64,000 bases of DNA from contig NZ_BMYK01000003.1 of NCBI RefSeq assembly GCF_014652235.1, forward strand, positions 1 to 64,000, in the 5' to 3' direction. Made by a program: the position numbers and the translations under genes. This document shows positions 51,676 to 61,111 of this stretch, piece after piece (within the stretch, counting starts at the first letter, position 1; the number at the start of each line of letters is the position of its first letter). The notes beneath the pieces are model-generated. The model searched no databases, was not told the origin of the DNA, and worked only from the letters and a program-made list of their open reading frames with translations. This DNA is from Pseudorhodoferax aquiterrae (GTDB lineage Bacteria; Pseudomonadota; Gammaproteobacteria; Burkholderiales; Burkholderiaceae_C).

Positions 51676-53358
51676 TCAGAACCCCATCTTCTTCTTGAGG
51701 TCCTGGTCGATCCACATGCGTGCGTAGATCGGCCCCGGGCGCGCCGCCCCGGCGAACAGCTCGCCGTCGTAGTTCTTGACCCAGGGCCACCAGGCCGCGT
51801 AGTAGTACGGCGTGGGCATGAAGAGGTAGGGCGCGCCGGCCAGGATGTCGCGCGTGGCCTGCTTGATCTTGGCCTGGCGCGCGGGCTCGTCGCGCTCGGC
51901 GTAGATGGCTTCCATCTGCGCGTCGAACTTCGGGTCGGCCCATTGGGCGGCGTTCCAGGTCTGGCCGGTCAGGAAGTTCTTGCGCAGCGAGGTCGTCGGG
52001 TTGGTGAAGCCGTTGCTCATGTAGTAGCCCGGCGCATTGGTCTTGGAGGTCATGGCCGACAGGAAGGGCGCGTACTCCATGGACTGGATCTCCATGCGCA
52101 CGTTGACCTTCTGCAGGTAGCCCGCGATCAGTTGCAAGAGTTCCATGCTGTTGGGCTCGCAGGCGCAGACCTGCACCTTGAAGCTGAAGCCCTTGGCGTG
52201 GCCGGCCTCGGCCAGCAGCTTCTTCGCACCCTCGGCGTCGTAGGTGAACAGCTGCTTGACCTCGGGCGGCATGGCCGACAGGGGCTCGTAGTAGCCCTCG
52301 AAGGCCGGGCTCATCGGGAAGCTGAACAGCTCGGCGTTGCCGCCATAGAACTGCTTGACCACCTCCTGCTTGTTGACGGCCATGTTCAGCGCACGCCGCA
52401 CGCGGATGTCGTCGAAGGGTTTCTGGTCCACGCGCATGGCCAGGTAGTTGGCGCTGGTGGCGAGGAAGCGCTTCCACTTGAGCGCCGGCGCGTTCTTCTT
52501 GAGTTCGTCCACCGAGGTCCAGCGGATGGTCTCCAGAATGTCGAGCCGCGCCGTGCGCAGCGCCGTGAGCTGCGAGGATTCGTCCTTGATCGTGCGGTAG
52601 GTGATGCCGTCGACGAAGGGCAGCTGATAGGCCTGGCCGCCGATGGTCTCCTTGTCCCAGTACAGCGGGTTCTTGACGTAGGTGTTGGCATTGCCCGCCA
52701 CGAAGTTGCTGAGCAGGAAGGGGCCCGTGCCGTTGGCCTTGCGCCAGTCGCCGGCGCCGGCCTCCACCACCTCGCGCGGCACCACGCTGGAGTAGTAGCC
52801 CCAGCCCCAGCGGTAGTCCCATTCGGCGTTGAAGCTCTTGAAGCGGAACACCACGGTGTGCCTGTCCGTCGCCTCGACCGCGGCGATGTGGTCGAAGTAG
52901 GTCGGGATCTTCTTGGGGCTCTTGTCCTGGCGGTTGTAGGAATAGACCACGTCCTCGGCCACGAGCTCGCGCTCGGCCATCACGCCTTCCTTGGCCGGGA
53001 ACCTGATGCCCTTGCGCAGCTTGACGGTGAGCGTGAGCGGATCGGTCCAGCTCCAGCTCTCGGCCAGTTCTCCGCGCATGGCCTCGGCCGGCACCCAGGC
53101 GTCGGCCGCGAAGGCCTGCTTGCCGCCGTTGCGCTGGGCCTTGGACAGGTCGGCGGCGAACAGCTGCTCGTACATCTGGCCGGCGTCGTGGTTGAACTTC
53201 CAGTTCCAGTCCGCGCCGTCCCACGACAACGCGGTGCGCGTGACGTAGACCGTGCCCACGTTGAGCGTTCCGCCGTACTGCGGTTTGGCGGGGGCCTGGG
53301 CGAATGCCGCGCCGGCGGCCAGCCACGCCAGGCCGGCGATGGTGCGCAAGGGGGTCAT
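51676..53358 (-). CDS. Peptide-type ABC substrate-binding protein (paralog 1)
   Basis: 560 residues, SBP family 5. Sec signal peptide of about 21 residues ending AFA, then QAPAKPQYGGTLNVGTVYV. It shares a family-specific end (WIDQDLKKKMGF) and many internal segments (FDDIRVRRALNMA, WPWVKNYDGEL) with the gene 52 bases upstream, so the two are tandem paralogs from duplication. Family 5 proteins bind peptides, sugars, opines or organic acids; ligand unknown. Palindrome copy 2 follows 43 bases after the stop. Confidence 0.93.
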   Translation of the reverse strand: MTPLRTIAGLAWLAAGAAFAQAPAKPQYGGTLNVGTVYVTRTALSWDGADWNWKFNHDAGQMYEQLFAADLSKAQRNGGKQAFAADAWVPAEAMRGELAESWSWTDPLTLTVKLRKGIRFPAKEGVMAERELVAEDVVYSYNRQDKSPKKIPTYFDHIAAVEATDRHTVVFRFKSFNAEWDYRWGWGYYSSVVPREVVEAGAGDWRKANGTGPFLLSNFVAGNANTYVKNPLYWDKETIGGQAYQLPFVDGITYRTIKDESSQLTALRTARLDILETIRWTSVDELKKNAPALKWKRFLATSANYLAMRVDQKPFDDIRVRRALNMAVNKQEVVKQFYGGNAELFSFPMSPAFEGYYEPLSAMPPEVKQLFTYDAEGAKKLLAEAGHAKGFSFKVQVCACEPNSMELLQLIAGYLQKVNVRMEIQSMEYAPFLSAMTSKTNAPGYYMSNGFTNPTTSLRKNFLTGQTWNAAQWADPKFDAQMEAIYAERDEPARQAKIKQATRDILAGAPYLFMPTPYYYAAWWPWVKNYDGELFAGAARPGPIYARMWIDQDLKKKMGF

Positions 53359-53410
53359 GCTGTCTCCTTCTGGTGGCGGGTCGTGCACCCTGCGGTGGCG
53401 CGGTGCTGCG

Positions 53411-55099
53411 TCAGAAACCCATCTTCTTCTTGAGATCCTGGTCGACCCAGATGCGCGCATGGATGGGGCCGGGCCGCTCCGCACCTGCGCGCAGTTCGCC
53501 GTTGTAGTTCTTGACCCAGGGCCACCAGGCCGTGTAGCGGTAGGGTGTGGGCAGCCAGATGTGCGGGGCCTTGTCGAGGATCTCGCGCGTCATGCCGCGC
53601 AGCATCTGCTGGCGCTTGCCCTCGTCGGGTTCGGCCAGCATGGCGTCGATCTGCTTGTCGAAGGCCGGGTCGCTGTACTGCGAGGGGTTCCAGGTCTGCC
53701 CCGTGGCGAAGGTCTTGCGCAGCGCCGTGGTCGGGTTGGTGGCGGCCAGGTTCACGAAGTAGCCAGGCGCGTTGGTCTTGGTGGTCATGGCCGACAGGTA
53801 GGCCGGGTACTCCATGACCTGGATCTCCATCTTCACGTTGACCTTGGCCAGCTGGGCCGCGATCAGCGAGAGCAGGTCGTTGTCCAGGCTGCCCGAATGG
53901 GTCTGCACCTTGAACGTGAAGCCCTTGGCCAGGCCCGCCTCCGCCAGCAGCTTCTTCGCCTGCTCGGGGTCGTGCTTGAACAGCGCCTGGATGCTGGCCG
54001 GCATCGACGACACGGGCTCGTGGTACGGCCCGTACGACGGATGCATGGGGTAGGACATCAGCTCGGCGTTGCCGCCGTAGAACGACTTCATGATCTGCGC
54101 GCGGTCGATCGCCATGTTCAGCGCACGCCGCACGCGGATGTCGTCGAAGGGCTTGGTGTCCACGCGCAGCGCCAGCACCGGGCCGTTGACGGCCAGGTAA
54201 CGGCTCCACTGCAGCTGCGGCGCGCTCTTCTTGAGCTCGTCCACGGCCGTCCAGCCCACCACCTCGAGCAGGTCCAGCCGGCCCGTGCGCAGCGCCGTGA
54301 TGTAGGTCGATTCGTCCTTGATCAGCCGGTAGTTGATGGTGTCGACGAAGGGCAGCTTGTACTTCTGGCCGCCGATGGTCTCGCTGTCCCAGTAGTTCGC
54401 GTTCTTCGTGAAGGTGACGGCGTTGCCCTGCACGTAGTTGCTGATGCCGAAGGGACCGGTGCCGTTGGCCTTGCGCCAGTCCTTGGCGCCGGCCTCCACC
54501 ACCTCCTTGGGCACGATGGCCGAGTAGTAGCCCCAGCCGAAGCGGTAGTCCCACTCGGCATGGAAGGCCTTGAAGGTGAAGACCACGGTGCTGGCGTCCG
54601 TGGCCTCCACCTTCTCGATGTGGTCGAAGTAGTTGGGGATCTTCTTGGGGCTCTGCTCGTAGCGGTTGTAGCTGTAGACCACGTCCTGCGCGGTGAGCTC
54701 GCGCGCGGCCATGACCCCCTCCTTGGCCGGGAACATCACGCCCTTGCGCAGCTTGATCTCCACGCGGCGCGGGTTGTCCAGCATCTTCCAGCTTTCGGCC
54801 AACTCGCCGCGGATCGCGTCGCTGGGCAGGAAGGCGTCGATCGTGAAGTCGTAGGGGCCGCCGTTGCGCTTGGCCTTGGACAGGTCGGCCGCGAACAGGG
54901 ACTCGTAGGTCAGGCCCATGTCGTGGTTGAACTTCCAGGTCCAGTCGGCGCTGTCGAAGGACAGCGGCGGCACCGTGAGGAAGATGGTGCCGATGTTGAC
55001 CGTGCCCCCGTACTGGGGCTTGGCAGGGGCCTGGGCCAGGGCCGTGCCGACGGTCAAGGCGGCCGCGAGGGCCACGGCGAACTTGCGGGATGCGGTCAT
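53411..55099 (-). CDS. Peptide-type ABC substrate-binding protein (paralog 2)
   Basis: 562 residues. Sec signal peptide (MTASRKFAVALAAALTVGTA, cleavage near ALA), then QAPAKPQYGGTVNIGTIFL. Tandem paralog of the following gene and ending with the same WVDQDLKKKMGF motif. Located 30 bases after the DppC-type permease gene. Having two receptors for one permease pair suggests two related ligands. Confidence 0.93.
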   Translation of the reverse strand: MTASRKFAVALAAALTVGTALAQAPAKPQYGGTVNIGTIFLTVPPLSFDSADWTWKFNHDMGLTYESLFAADLSKAKRNGGPYDFTIDAFLPSDAIRGELAESWKMLDNPRRVEIKLRKGVMFPAKEGVMAARELTAQDVVYSYNRYEQSPKKIPNYFDHIEKVEATDASTVVFTFKAFHAEWDYRFGWGYYSAIVPKEVVEAGAKDWRKANGTGPFGISNYVQGNAVTFTKNANYWDSETIGGQKYKLPFVDTINYRLIKDESTYITALRTGRLDLLEVVGWTAVDELKKSAPQLQWSRYLAVNGPVLALRVDTKPFDDIRVRRALNMAIDRAQIMKSFYGGNAELMSYPMHPSYGPYHEPVSSMPASIQALFKHDPEQAKKLLAEAGLAKGFTFKVQTHSGSLDNDLLSLIAAQLAKVNVKMEIQVMEYPAYLSAMTTKTNAPGYFVNLAATNPTTALRKTFATGQTWNPSQYSDPAFDKQIDAMLAEPDEGKRQQMLRGMTREILDKAPHIWLPTPYRYTAWWPWVKNYNGELRAGAERPGPIHARIWVDQDLKKKMGF

Positions 55100-55129
55100 G
55101 TGTCTCCTTGTCTTGTGGGTGGCGGTCGC

Positions 55130-56026
55130 TCAGCGCGTCCCGCGCATGCGGGGGTCCAGCAGATCGCGCAGCGCGTCGCCGAACACGTTGGTCGCGTAGA
55201 CCACGGCCGTCAGGCACAGGCCCGGCGCCAGCGCCAGCCAGGGGCCTTCGAACATGAAGGTGCGGCCGCTGCCCGACAGCATCGAACCCCAGGTGGGCGC
55301 CGGCGGCGGCACGCCCAGGCCCAGGAAGGAGAGGCCCGATTCGGCCAGGATGGCCGTGCCCACGCGCGTGGTGAACAGCACGATGATGGGTGGCATCACG
55401 TTGGGTAGCACATGGCGCCACAGGATGCGGTGCGTGGGCGCGCCGAGCGACTGCGCGGCGTGCACATAGGTGTTCTCGCGCACCGAGATCACGGCCGAGC
55501 GCACGATGCGCGAGCCCGCGATGCCCAGCAGCACGCCCAGTGTGACGATGATCTGCGGCATGCCCGGGCCCAGGACCGAGACCACCACGATCAGCACGAC
55601 GAGGTCCGGGAAGCTCATCCAGGCGTCGACGAAGCGCTGCATGAACATGTCGAGCTTGCCGCCGAAGTAGCCGCTCACGATGCCCAGCACGGCCGAGATC
55701 ACGGTCGCCAGCAGTGCGGCCGCGCAGCCGATGATGACGGACAGCTGCGCGCCGTAGATGCAGCGCGAGAGCAGGTCGCGGCCCAGGTTATCGGTGCCGA
55801 ACCAGTGGGCGGCCCCGGGCGGCTTGAGGCGTTCGGCCGGTGAGATGTCGTTGAAGCCATGCGGCGCGATGAAGTCCGCGAACACGCCGCAGAACAGGAA
55901 GAACAGCAGCAGTGCGCCCCCGGCCGCGCCGAGCGGCTTCTCGCGCACGAGGCGGCGCAGGAAGGCGAGCACGCCGCCGGTGACCGGCACCGGGGCCGCA
56001 GTGGGAAGGGTGGTGGCTGTCGTCAT
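55130..56026 (-). CDS. Peptide-type ABC permease, DppC family (second transporter)
   Basis: 298 residues. Family landmarks are HWFGTDNLGRDLLSRCIYGA near residue 75, the EAA loop HAAQSLGAPTHRILWRHVLPN near 195 and LSFLGLGVPPPAPTWGSML near 235. Start ATG 56026 lies 2 bases after the DppB-type gene stop. Inner-membrane channel subunit for the fused ATPase at 49073-50923. Confidence 0.94.
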   Translation of the reverse strand: MTTATTLPTAAPVPVTGGVLAFLRRLVREKPLGAAGGALLLFFLFCGVFADFIAPHGFNDISPAERLKPPGAAHWFGTDNLGRDLLSRCIYGAQLSVIIGCAAALLATVISAVLGIVSGYFGGKLDMFMQRFVDAWMSFPDLVVLIVVVSVLGPGMPQIIVTLGVLLGIAGSRIVRSAVISVRENTYVHAAQSLGAPTHRILWRHVLPNVMPPIIVLFTTRVGTAILAESGLSFLGLGVPPPAPTWGSMLSGSGRTFMFEGPWLALAPGLCLTAVVYATNVFGDALRDLLDPRMRGTR

Positions 56027-56028
56027 GT

Positions 56029-56985
56029 TCAACGGTTCCTGACTTTGGGATCGAGCAGGCCGTAGCTCAGATCGACCAAGAGGTTGATGACCAGGACGGC
56101 CACGCCGACGATCAGGAACACGCCGGTGACGATGGGGTAGTCGCGCTGGCTCACGGCTTCGAGCAGCAGCATGCCCATGCCGGGGATCACGAAGATCTGC
56201 TCGATGATCACGGCCCCGCCCAGCAGCAGCGGCGCCTGCAGCCCGATCAGCGTGACCACCGGGATCAGCGCGTTGCGCAGCGCATGGCGCAGCACGATCA
56301 CGCGTTCGCCGAGGCCCTTGGCCTGCGCGGTGCGGATGTAGTCCTGGCGCAGCACCTCCAGCATCATGGTGCGCGTCATGCGCATGGTGATGGCCGACAG
56401 CGAGGTGCCGAGCACGATGCCGGGCACCAGCATCTGCTGCAGGTTCTTCCAGGGGTCGGCGAAGAAGCCCACGTAGTCGATGGGCGGCGACCAGCCCCAC
56501 CAGATCGAGGGGAAGACCACGACCATGGTGCCGAGCCAGAAGCTGGGCACGGCCAGCAGCAGGATGGAGAAGGAGCGCGCGGCGTAGTCGCCGGCCGTGT
56601 CCTGGCGCATCGCCGAGTAGATGCCGATGGGCAGCGCCATGGACAGCGAGACCACCAGCGCGATCAGGCCGAGCTCCATGGTCACGGGCAGGCGGTGGCC
56701 GATCTGCTCGGCCACCGAGGTGCCCTGCCAGAGCGAGGTGCCCAGGTCGCCATGGAACACGATGGCGCGCAGCCAGAGCAGGTACTGCTTCCACATCGGC
56801 TGGTCCAGGCCCAGCGCGGCGATGAGCTGCTCGCGGCTCTTGGGCTCGGCCGAGATGTCGTTGTTGCTGAGCATGAGATCGACCACATCGCCCGGAATGA
56901 GCCGGATCGAGATGAACACGATCAGGCTGGCGATGACCAGGGTCGGCAGCAGCGAGAGCAGGCGGCGGGCGATGTAGGCGTGCAT
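56029..56985 (-). CDS. Peptide-type ABC permease, DppB family (second transporter)
   Basis: 318 residues, six helices. Opening MHAYIARRLLSLLPTLVIAS, coupling loop RQDYIRTAQAKGLGERVIVL and EQIFVIPGMGMLLLEAVSQR are characteristic of the family. First gene of the second minus-strand array, divergent from the SDR gene at 57263. Confidence 0.94.
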   Translation of the reverse strand: MHAYIARRLLSLLPTLVIASLIVFISIRLIPGDVVDLMLSNNDISAEPKSREQLIAALGLDQPMWKQYLLWLRAIVFHGDLGTSLWQGTSVAEQIGHRLPVTMELGLIALVVSLSMALPIGIYSAMRQDTAGDYAARSFSILLLAVPSFWLGTMVVVFPSIWWGWSPPIDYVGFFADPWKNLQQMLVPGIVLGTSLSAITMRMTRTMMLEVLRQDYIRTAQAKGLGERVIVLRHALRNALIPVVTLIGLQAPLLLGGAVIIEQIFVIPGMGMLLLEAVSQRDYPIVTGVFLIVGVAVLVINLLVDLSYGLLDPKVRNR

Positions 56986-57262
56986 GGATCAGCCCCGCCC
57001 ACCACCCGCGCAAGCGGCCAGGGAACATCGTTGGCGAAGCGTCGCGGGTGATCGCATGGGTCTCCTTGATGTCATTGCGCCCGCTGCGGCAGCGGCTGTG
57101 CCGCGGGGCGTTCCGGTGCGGGCAGTCTAGTGACGGACCCCCCGAATTGGAACGTGGGGTATGCCCCAACCTTGGAATGTCTCTCGTACGACAAGCCCTA
57201 CTGATGCTTGGGTTTAGAAAATGCGGTTTCACACGGTTGCAGAACGCACACAGGAGGCAGGC
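56986..57262. promoter_or_regulatory. Divergent transporter / SDR control region
   Basis: 277 bases between divergent start codons, so it carries the promoters of both catabolic units. Two TTGGAA direct repeats flank GGGGTATGCCCC (about 57140-57180). The plus-strand gene has a clear AGGAGG ribosome-binding site at 57252-57257. No convincing -35/-10 pair or sigma-54 element is seen. Confidence 0.4.
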
Positions 57263-58027
57263 ATGTCACTCTTCGCACTCGACGGCAAGGTCGCCGTCAT
57301 CACCGGCTCATCGCGCGGCATCGGCCGGGCCATCGCCGAGCGCATGGCGGAACAGGGCGCGCGCGTGGTCATCTCCTCGCGCAAGGCCGGCCCCTGCGAC
57401 GAGGTGGCGGCCGCGATCAACGCGCGCCATGGCGCGGGCCGCGCGATCGCGGTGCCGGCCAACATTTCGTCCAAGGACGACCTCAAGCACCTCGTGGATG
57501 AAACGAACCGCCAGCTCGGCGCCATCGACATCCTGGTCTGCAACGCGGCCTCCAACCCCTACTACGGCCCCATGGCCGGCATCGCGGACGAGCAGTTCCG
57601 CAAGGTGCTGGAGAACAACGTGATCGCCAACCACTGGCTGATCGGCTTCGTCGCGCCGCAGATGGTCGAGCGCAAAGACGGCGCCATCGTCATCGTCTCG
57701 TCCATCGGCGGCCTGCGCGGCTCGCCCGTGATCGGCGCTTACAACATCTCCAAGGCAGCGGACTTCCAGCTGGCGCGCAACCTCGCCGTGGAATACGGGC
57801 CGCACAACGTGCGCGTGAACTGCATCGCGCCGGGCCTGATCCGCACCGACTTCGCACGCGCGCTCTGGGAGAACCCGGACACGCTGGCCAAGGCCACGTC
57901 CACCGCGCCGTTGCGGCGCATCGGCGAGCCCGACGAGATCGCGGGCGCGGCCGTGTTCCTGGCCTCGAAAGCCGGTTCCTTCATAACCGGCCAGGCGATC
58001 GTGGTCGACGGCGGCGTCACCATCTGA
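57263..58027 (+). CDS. Short-chain dehydrogenase/reductase (SDR)
   Basis: 254 residues. SSRGIGRAIAERMAEQGARV cofactor region, NAASNPYYGPM near residue 90, catalytic YNISKAADF near 160 and GQAIVVDGG at the end. The asparagine-rich NPYYGP loop is typical of the DHRS4/YkvO-like SDRs. AGGAGG 5 bases before ATG 57263 decides the start over an in-frame ATG 42 bases upstream. First gene of an operon with two acyl-CoA dehydrogenase genes (10 bases to the next). Confidence 0.93.
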   Translation: MSLFALDGKVAVITGSSRGIGRAIAERMAEQGARVVISSRKAGPCDEVAAAINARHGAGRAIAVPANISSKDDLKHLVDETNRQLGAIDILVCNAASNPYYGPMAGIADEQFRKVLENNVIANHWLIGFVAPQMVERKDGAIVIVSSIGGLRGSPVIGAYNISKAADFQLARNLAVEYGPHNVRVNCIAPGLIRTDFARALWENPDTLAKATSTAPLRRIGEPDEIAGAAVFLASKAGSFITGQAIVVDGGVTI

Positions 58028-58037
58028 GGGCGCGACC

Positions 58038-59231
58038 ATGCAGGACGACAACACCCTGACCACCTTCCGCGCCGAAACACGCGCCTGGCTCGAAGCCAAC
58101 TGCCCGCCCGAGATGCGCCAGCCCGTGGCGAGCGAGGACGACATCTGCTGGGGCGGCCGCAACGCGCATTTCAGCAGCGATGCCCAGCGCCTGTGGCTCG
58201 AGCGCATGGCCGCGCGCGGCTGGACCGTGCCGGCCTGGCCACGCGACTACGGCGGCGGCGGCCTTTCGCCGGAACAGGCCAAGGTGCTCGCGCAGGAGAT
58301 GCGCGCGCTGGGCTGCCGGCCCCCGCTGTCGAGCTTCGGCATCTGGATGCTGGGGCCGGCGCTGCTCAAGTTCGGCACCGAGGCGCAGAAGCTGGAGCAC
58401 CTGCCGCCGATCGCGCGCGGCGAGATCCGCTGGTGCCAGGGCTATTCCGAACCCGGCGCGGGCTCGGACCTGGCTTCGCTGCAGACGCGCGCCGAAGACC
58501 GCGGCGACCACTTCATCGTCAACGGCCAGAAGATCTGGACTTCGTACGCCGACAAGGCCGACTGGATCTTCTGCCTGGTGCGCACCGATCCCAAGGCCAG
58601 CAAGCACACCGGCATCAGCTTCGTGCTGTTCGACATGGCGAGCGAGGGGGTTTCGACCCGGCCCATCCTGCTGATCTCGGGCAAGTCGCCGTTCTGCGAG
58701 ACCTTCTTCGACAACGTGCGCGTGGACAAGCGCAACCTGGTCGGCCAGGCCGGCGCGGGCTGGACGGTCGCCAAGTACCTGCTGACGCACGAGCGCGAGA
58801 TGATCAGCGCGATCGGCGACCGCGCCGCGCCCACGCCGCTGGGCCGCACGGCGCTGGAGCAGGTGGGCGCGGACGCGCAGGGGCGGCTGGCAGACCCCGT
58901 GCTGCGCGCGCAGATCGCCGAGTTCGAGGTGGACGAGGCGGCCTTCCGCGCGCTGCTCGCACGCTTCGGTGAGGTGGCGCGCGCGGGCCAGGCGCACCCG
59001 GCCTTCTCCTCGGTGCTGAAGTACTACGGCGCCGAACTCAACAAGCGCCGCCACGAACTGCTGATGGCCGCCGGCGGCAGCGATGCGCTGGAATGGGAGA
59101 GTGCACGCTCGCAGCAGGGCCACGCCGCGCGCGCCTGGCTGCGCACCAAGGGCAATTCCATCGAGGGCGGCACCAGCGAAGTGCAGCTCAACGTGGTGGC
59201 CAAACGCATCCTCGAACTGCCCGGAGCCTGA
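58038..59231 (+). CDS. Acyl-CoA dehydrogenase, large subunit type (PimC-like)
   Basis: 397 residues. Flavin-binding segment CQGYSEPGAGSDLASLQTRA, NGQKIWTSYADKADW and the tail NSIEGGTSEVQLNVVAKRIL identify the large, catalytic type of a two-gene enzyme. It parallels the 46983-48164 protein but is clearly divergent, so another substrate is likely. The small-subunit gene starts 4 bases after its stop. Confidence 0.94.
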   Translation: MQDDNTLTTFRAETRAWLEANCPPEMRQPVASEDDICWGGRNAHFSSDAQRLWLERMAARGWTVPAWPRDYGGGGLSPEQAKVLAQEMRALGCRPPLSSFGIWMLGPALLKFGTEAQKLEHLPPIARGEIRWCQGYSEPGAGSDLASLQTRAEDRGDHFIVNGQKIWTSYADKADWIFCLVRTDPKASKHTGISFVLFDMASEGVSTRPILLISGKSPFCETFFDNVRVDKRNLVGQAGAGWTVAKYLLTHEREMISAIGDRAAPTPLGRTALEQVGADAQGRLADPVLRAQIAEFEVDEAAFRALLARFGEVARAGQAHPAFSSVLKYYGAELNKRRHELLMAAGGSDALEWESARSQQGHAARAWLRTKGNSIEGGTSEVQLNVVAKRILELPGA

Positions 59232-59235
59232 TCCC

Positions 59236-60357
59236 ATGCCTTACCTTCCCACACAGGAACAGACCATGCTGCGCGACAGCGCGCGCGCCTTCCTGTCCGA
59301 ACAGGCGCCCGTGGCGCAACTGCGCAGCCTGCGCGCGCAGACCAGCGGCGATGGCTTCGACCGCGCGCTGTGGCAGCGCTTCGCCGGCCTGGGCTTCACG
59401 GGCATGCTGGTGCCCGAGGCCCATGGCGGCCTGGGCCTGGGCCATACCGACGCCGGCCTGCTGATGCAGGAGATCGGCCGGCACCTGAGCGTGCTGCCCT
59501 TCTCGGCCTCCGCCGTGGTGGCGGCCAGCGCGATCCGCGCCGCGGGCAGCGAAGCCCAGTGCGCGGCGCTGCTGCCGGCCATCGCGAGCGGCGAGCGCAT
59601 CGCAGCGCTGGCCGTGGACGAGCGCGGCAAGCACGATCCGCAGCAGATCGCGCTGAGCGCGCGGCGTGAAGGCGATGGCTGGGTGTTGAACGGCAGCAAG
59701 ACCTTCGTCGAGTTCGGGCACGCGGCCGACCTGCTGGTCGTGGCGGCCCGCATGGCCGACGGGGTCGGCCTGTTCGTGCTGCCGCAAGGCAGGCCCGGCC
59801 TGGAGCTCGAGCGGGTCGCCATGGTGGACTCCCAGGCCTGCGCCCGTCTGCGGCTGCAGGAAGTGCGCCTGGGGGCAGATGGCCTGCTCGGCACGCCCGA
59901 GCAAGGCGCTGCCGCGCTGCAGGCTGCACTGGACGCGGGCCGCGCCGCGGCCGCGGCCGAGCTGCTGGGCATCGCCGACGAGGTGTTCGCGCGGACCCTG
60001 GCCTACCTCAAGGAGCGCCGCCAGTTCGACCGTGTGATCGGCGAGTTCCAGGCCCTGCAGCACCGCGCTGCGGTGCTCATGGTGGAGATCGAACTGGCGC
60101 GTGCCGCCGTCGGCCAGGCCCTGCAGGCGCTGGACTCCGAGCCCGCCAAGGCCAGCGCCGCCGTCTCGGTCGCCAAGTCGCGCGCCGGCCGCAGCGCCAC
60201 GCTTGCGGTGCAGGAAGGCGTGCAGATGCACGGCGGCATGGGCATGACCGACGCGTTCGAGATGGGCTTTTTCATGAAGCGCGTGCGCGTGCTGCAGGAG
60301 CGCTACGGCGATGCGGGCTTTCACGCCGACCGGCTGGCGGTGCTGGGCGGCTACTGA
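59236..60357 (+). CDS. Acyl-CoA dehydrogenase, small subunit type (PimD-like)
   Basis: 373 residues, partner of the preceding gene. GLGFTGMLVPEAHGGLGLGH and the C-terminal QMHGGMGMTDAFEMGFFMKR are conserved. The middle domain is degenerate, as in the other small-subunit type. Start ATG 59236 follows the upstream stop by 4 bases. The gene converges with the IclR gene, leaving 19 bases between stops. Confidence 0.93.
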   Translation: MPYLPTQEQTMLRDSARAFLSEQAPVAQLRSLRAQTSGDGFDRALWQRFAGLGFTGMLVPEAHGGLGLGHTDAGLLMQEIGRHLSVLPFSASAVVAASAIRAAGSEAQCAALLPAIASGERIAALAVDERGKHDPQQIALSARREGDGWVLNGSKTFVEFGHAADLLVVAARMADGVGLFVLPQGRPGLELERVAMVDSQACARLRLQEVRLGADGLLGTPEQGAAALQAALDAGRAAAAAELLGIADEVFARTLAYLKERRQFDRVIGEFQALQHRAAVLMVEIELARAAVGQALQALDSEPAKASAAVSVAKSRAGRSATLAVQEGVQMHGGMGMTDAFEMGFFMKRVRVLQERYGDAGFHADRLAVLGGY

Positions 60358-60376
60358 GAGCCGGCGCGCCGCAGGG

Positions 60377-61111
60377 CTACTCCGGATGCCAACGCGAAAC
60401 CGCGGGGGGTGTCGCGGAGGACCGGCCGCCTGCGAGCGCATAGGACAGCTGGTTGGCCGCGTGCACCACGCTCTTGGCGTGGCCGGCCAGCCTGGCCTTC
60501 GTGAGCCGTGAACTCGGGCCGGAGATGCACATGGAGCCCAGCAGGCTCCAATTGGTCCGGAACACCGGCGCGGCGACACTGGACACCTCCGCTTCCCGTT
60601 CGCCCATGGACACCTGGTAGCCCCGGCGCCGGATCGTCTCGTAGGGCTCTCCCTTTTCCCCGCTGAACGCCAGGATGACGCGCCCCGGGGCGCCCCGGTC
60701 CAGCGGAAGCCGCTCGCCGATCCGCACGTTGTGCCGCACCGACTGCGGCCCTTCCACGCGCGCCACGCAGGAGCGGATGCTGCCCTCGCGCACATAGAAC
60801 GATGCGCTCTCGCCCGTCAGCCGCACGAGTTCGTGCAGTGCCGGCTCGACGACGTTGTTCACGTCGAAGCCGGCCTGGTAGCGCGCGCCCAACCAGCCTG
60901 CGGCCGGTCCCAGCCGCCACTGCCCGTCGTCGGTCTGCACCATGTAGTGGGATTGCGCGAGCGTGCGGGCCAGCCGCAGCACGGTGGTCTTGTGCATGTC
61001 GACACGGCGGCTGAGTTCGGCCAGCGACAGCGAGAACTCGCCCACCTCGAACACTTCCATGAGCGACAGCGCCCGGGTGACCGCCGTGACGCCGCCGTCT
61101 GTCTCTGCCAT
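60377..61111 (-). CDS. IclR-family transcriptional regulator
   Basis: 244 residues. The N-terminal winged HTH (about 8-65) contains SLAELSRRVDMHKTTVLRLA. The C-terminal effector domain has FYVREGSIRSCVARVEG and the late MCISGPSSRL motif of the family. IclR proteins bind small organic acids and usually control a divergent gene. Here the divergent neighbour is the secreted MBL-fold gene, while the acyl-CoA dehydrogenase operon converges. Confidence 0.92.
   Translation of the reverse strand: MAETDGGVTAVTRALSLMEVFEVGEFSLSLAELSRRVDMHKTTVLRLARTLAQSHYMVQTDDGQWRLGPAAGWLGARYQAGFDVNNVVEPALHELVRLTGESASFYVREGSIRSCVARVEGPQSVRHNVRIGERLPLDRGAPGRVILAFSGEKGEPYETIRRRGYQVSMGEREAEVSSVAAPVFRTNWSLLGSMCISGPSSRLTKARLAGHAKSVVHAANQLSYALAGGRSSATPPAVSRWHPE

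Noticed and set aside
57120-57262. Sigma-54 promoter before the SDR gene
   Set aside because: TTGGAACG followed by GGGGTATGC superficially resembles the -24/-12 pattern, but the conserved GG/GC spacing does not fit.
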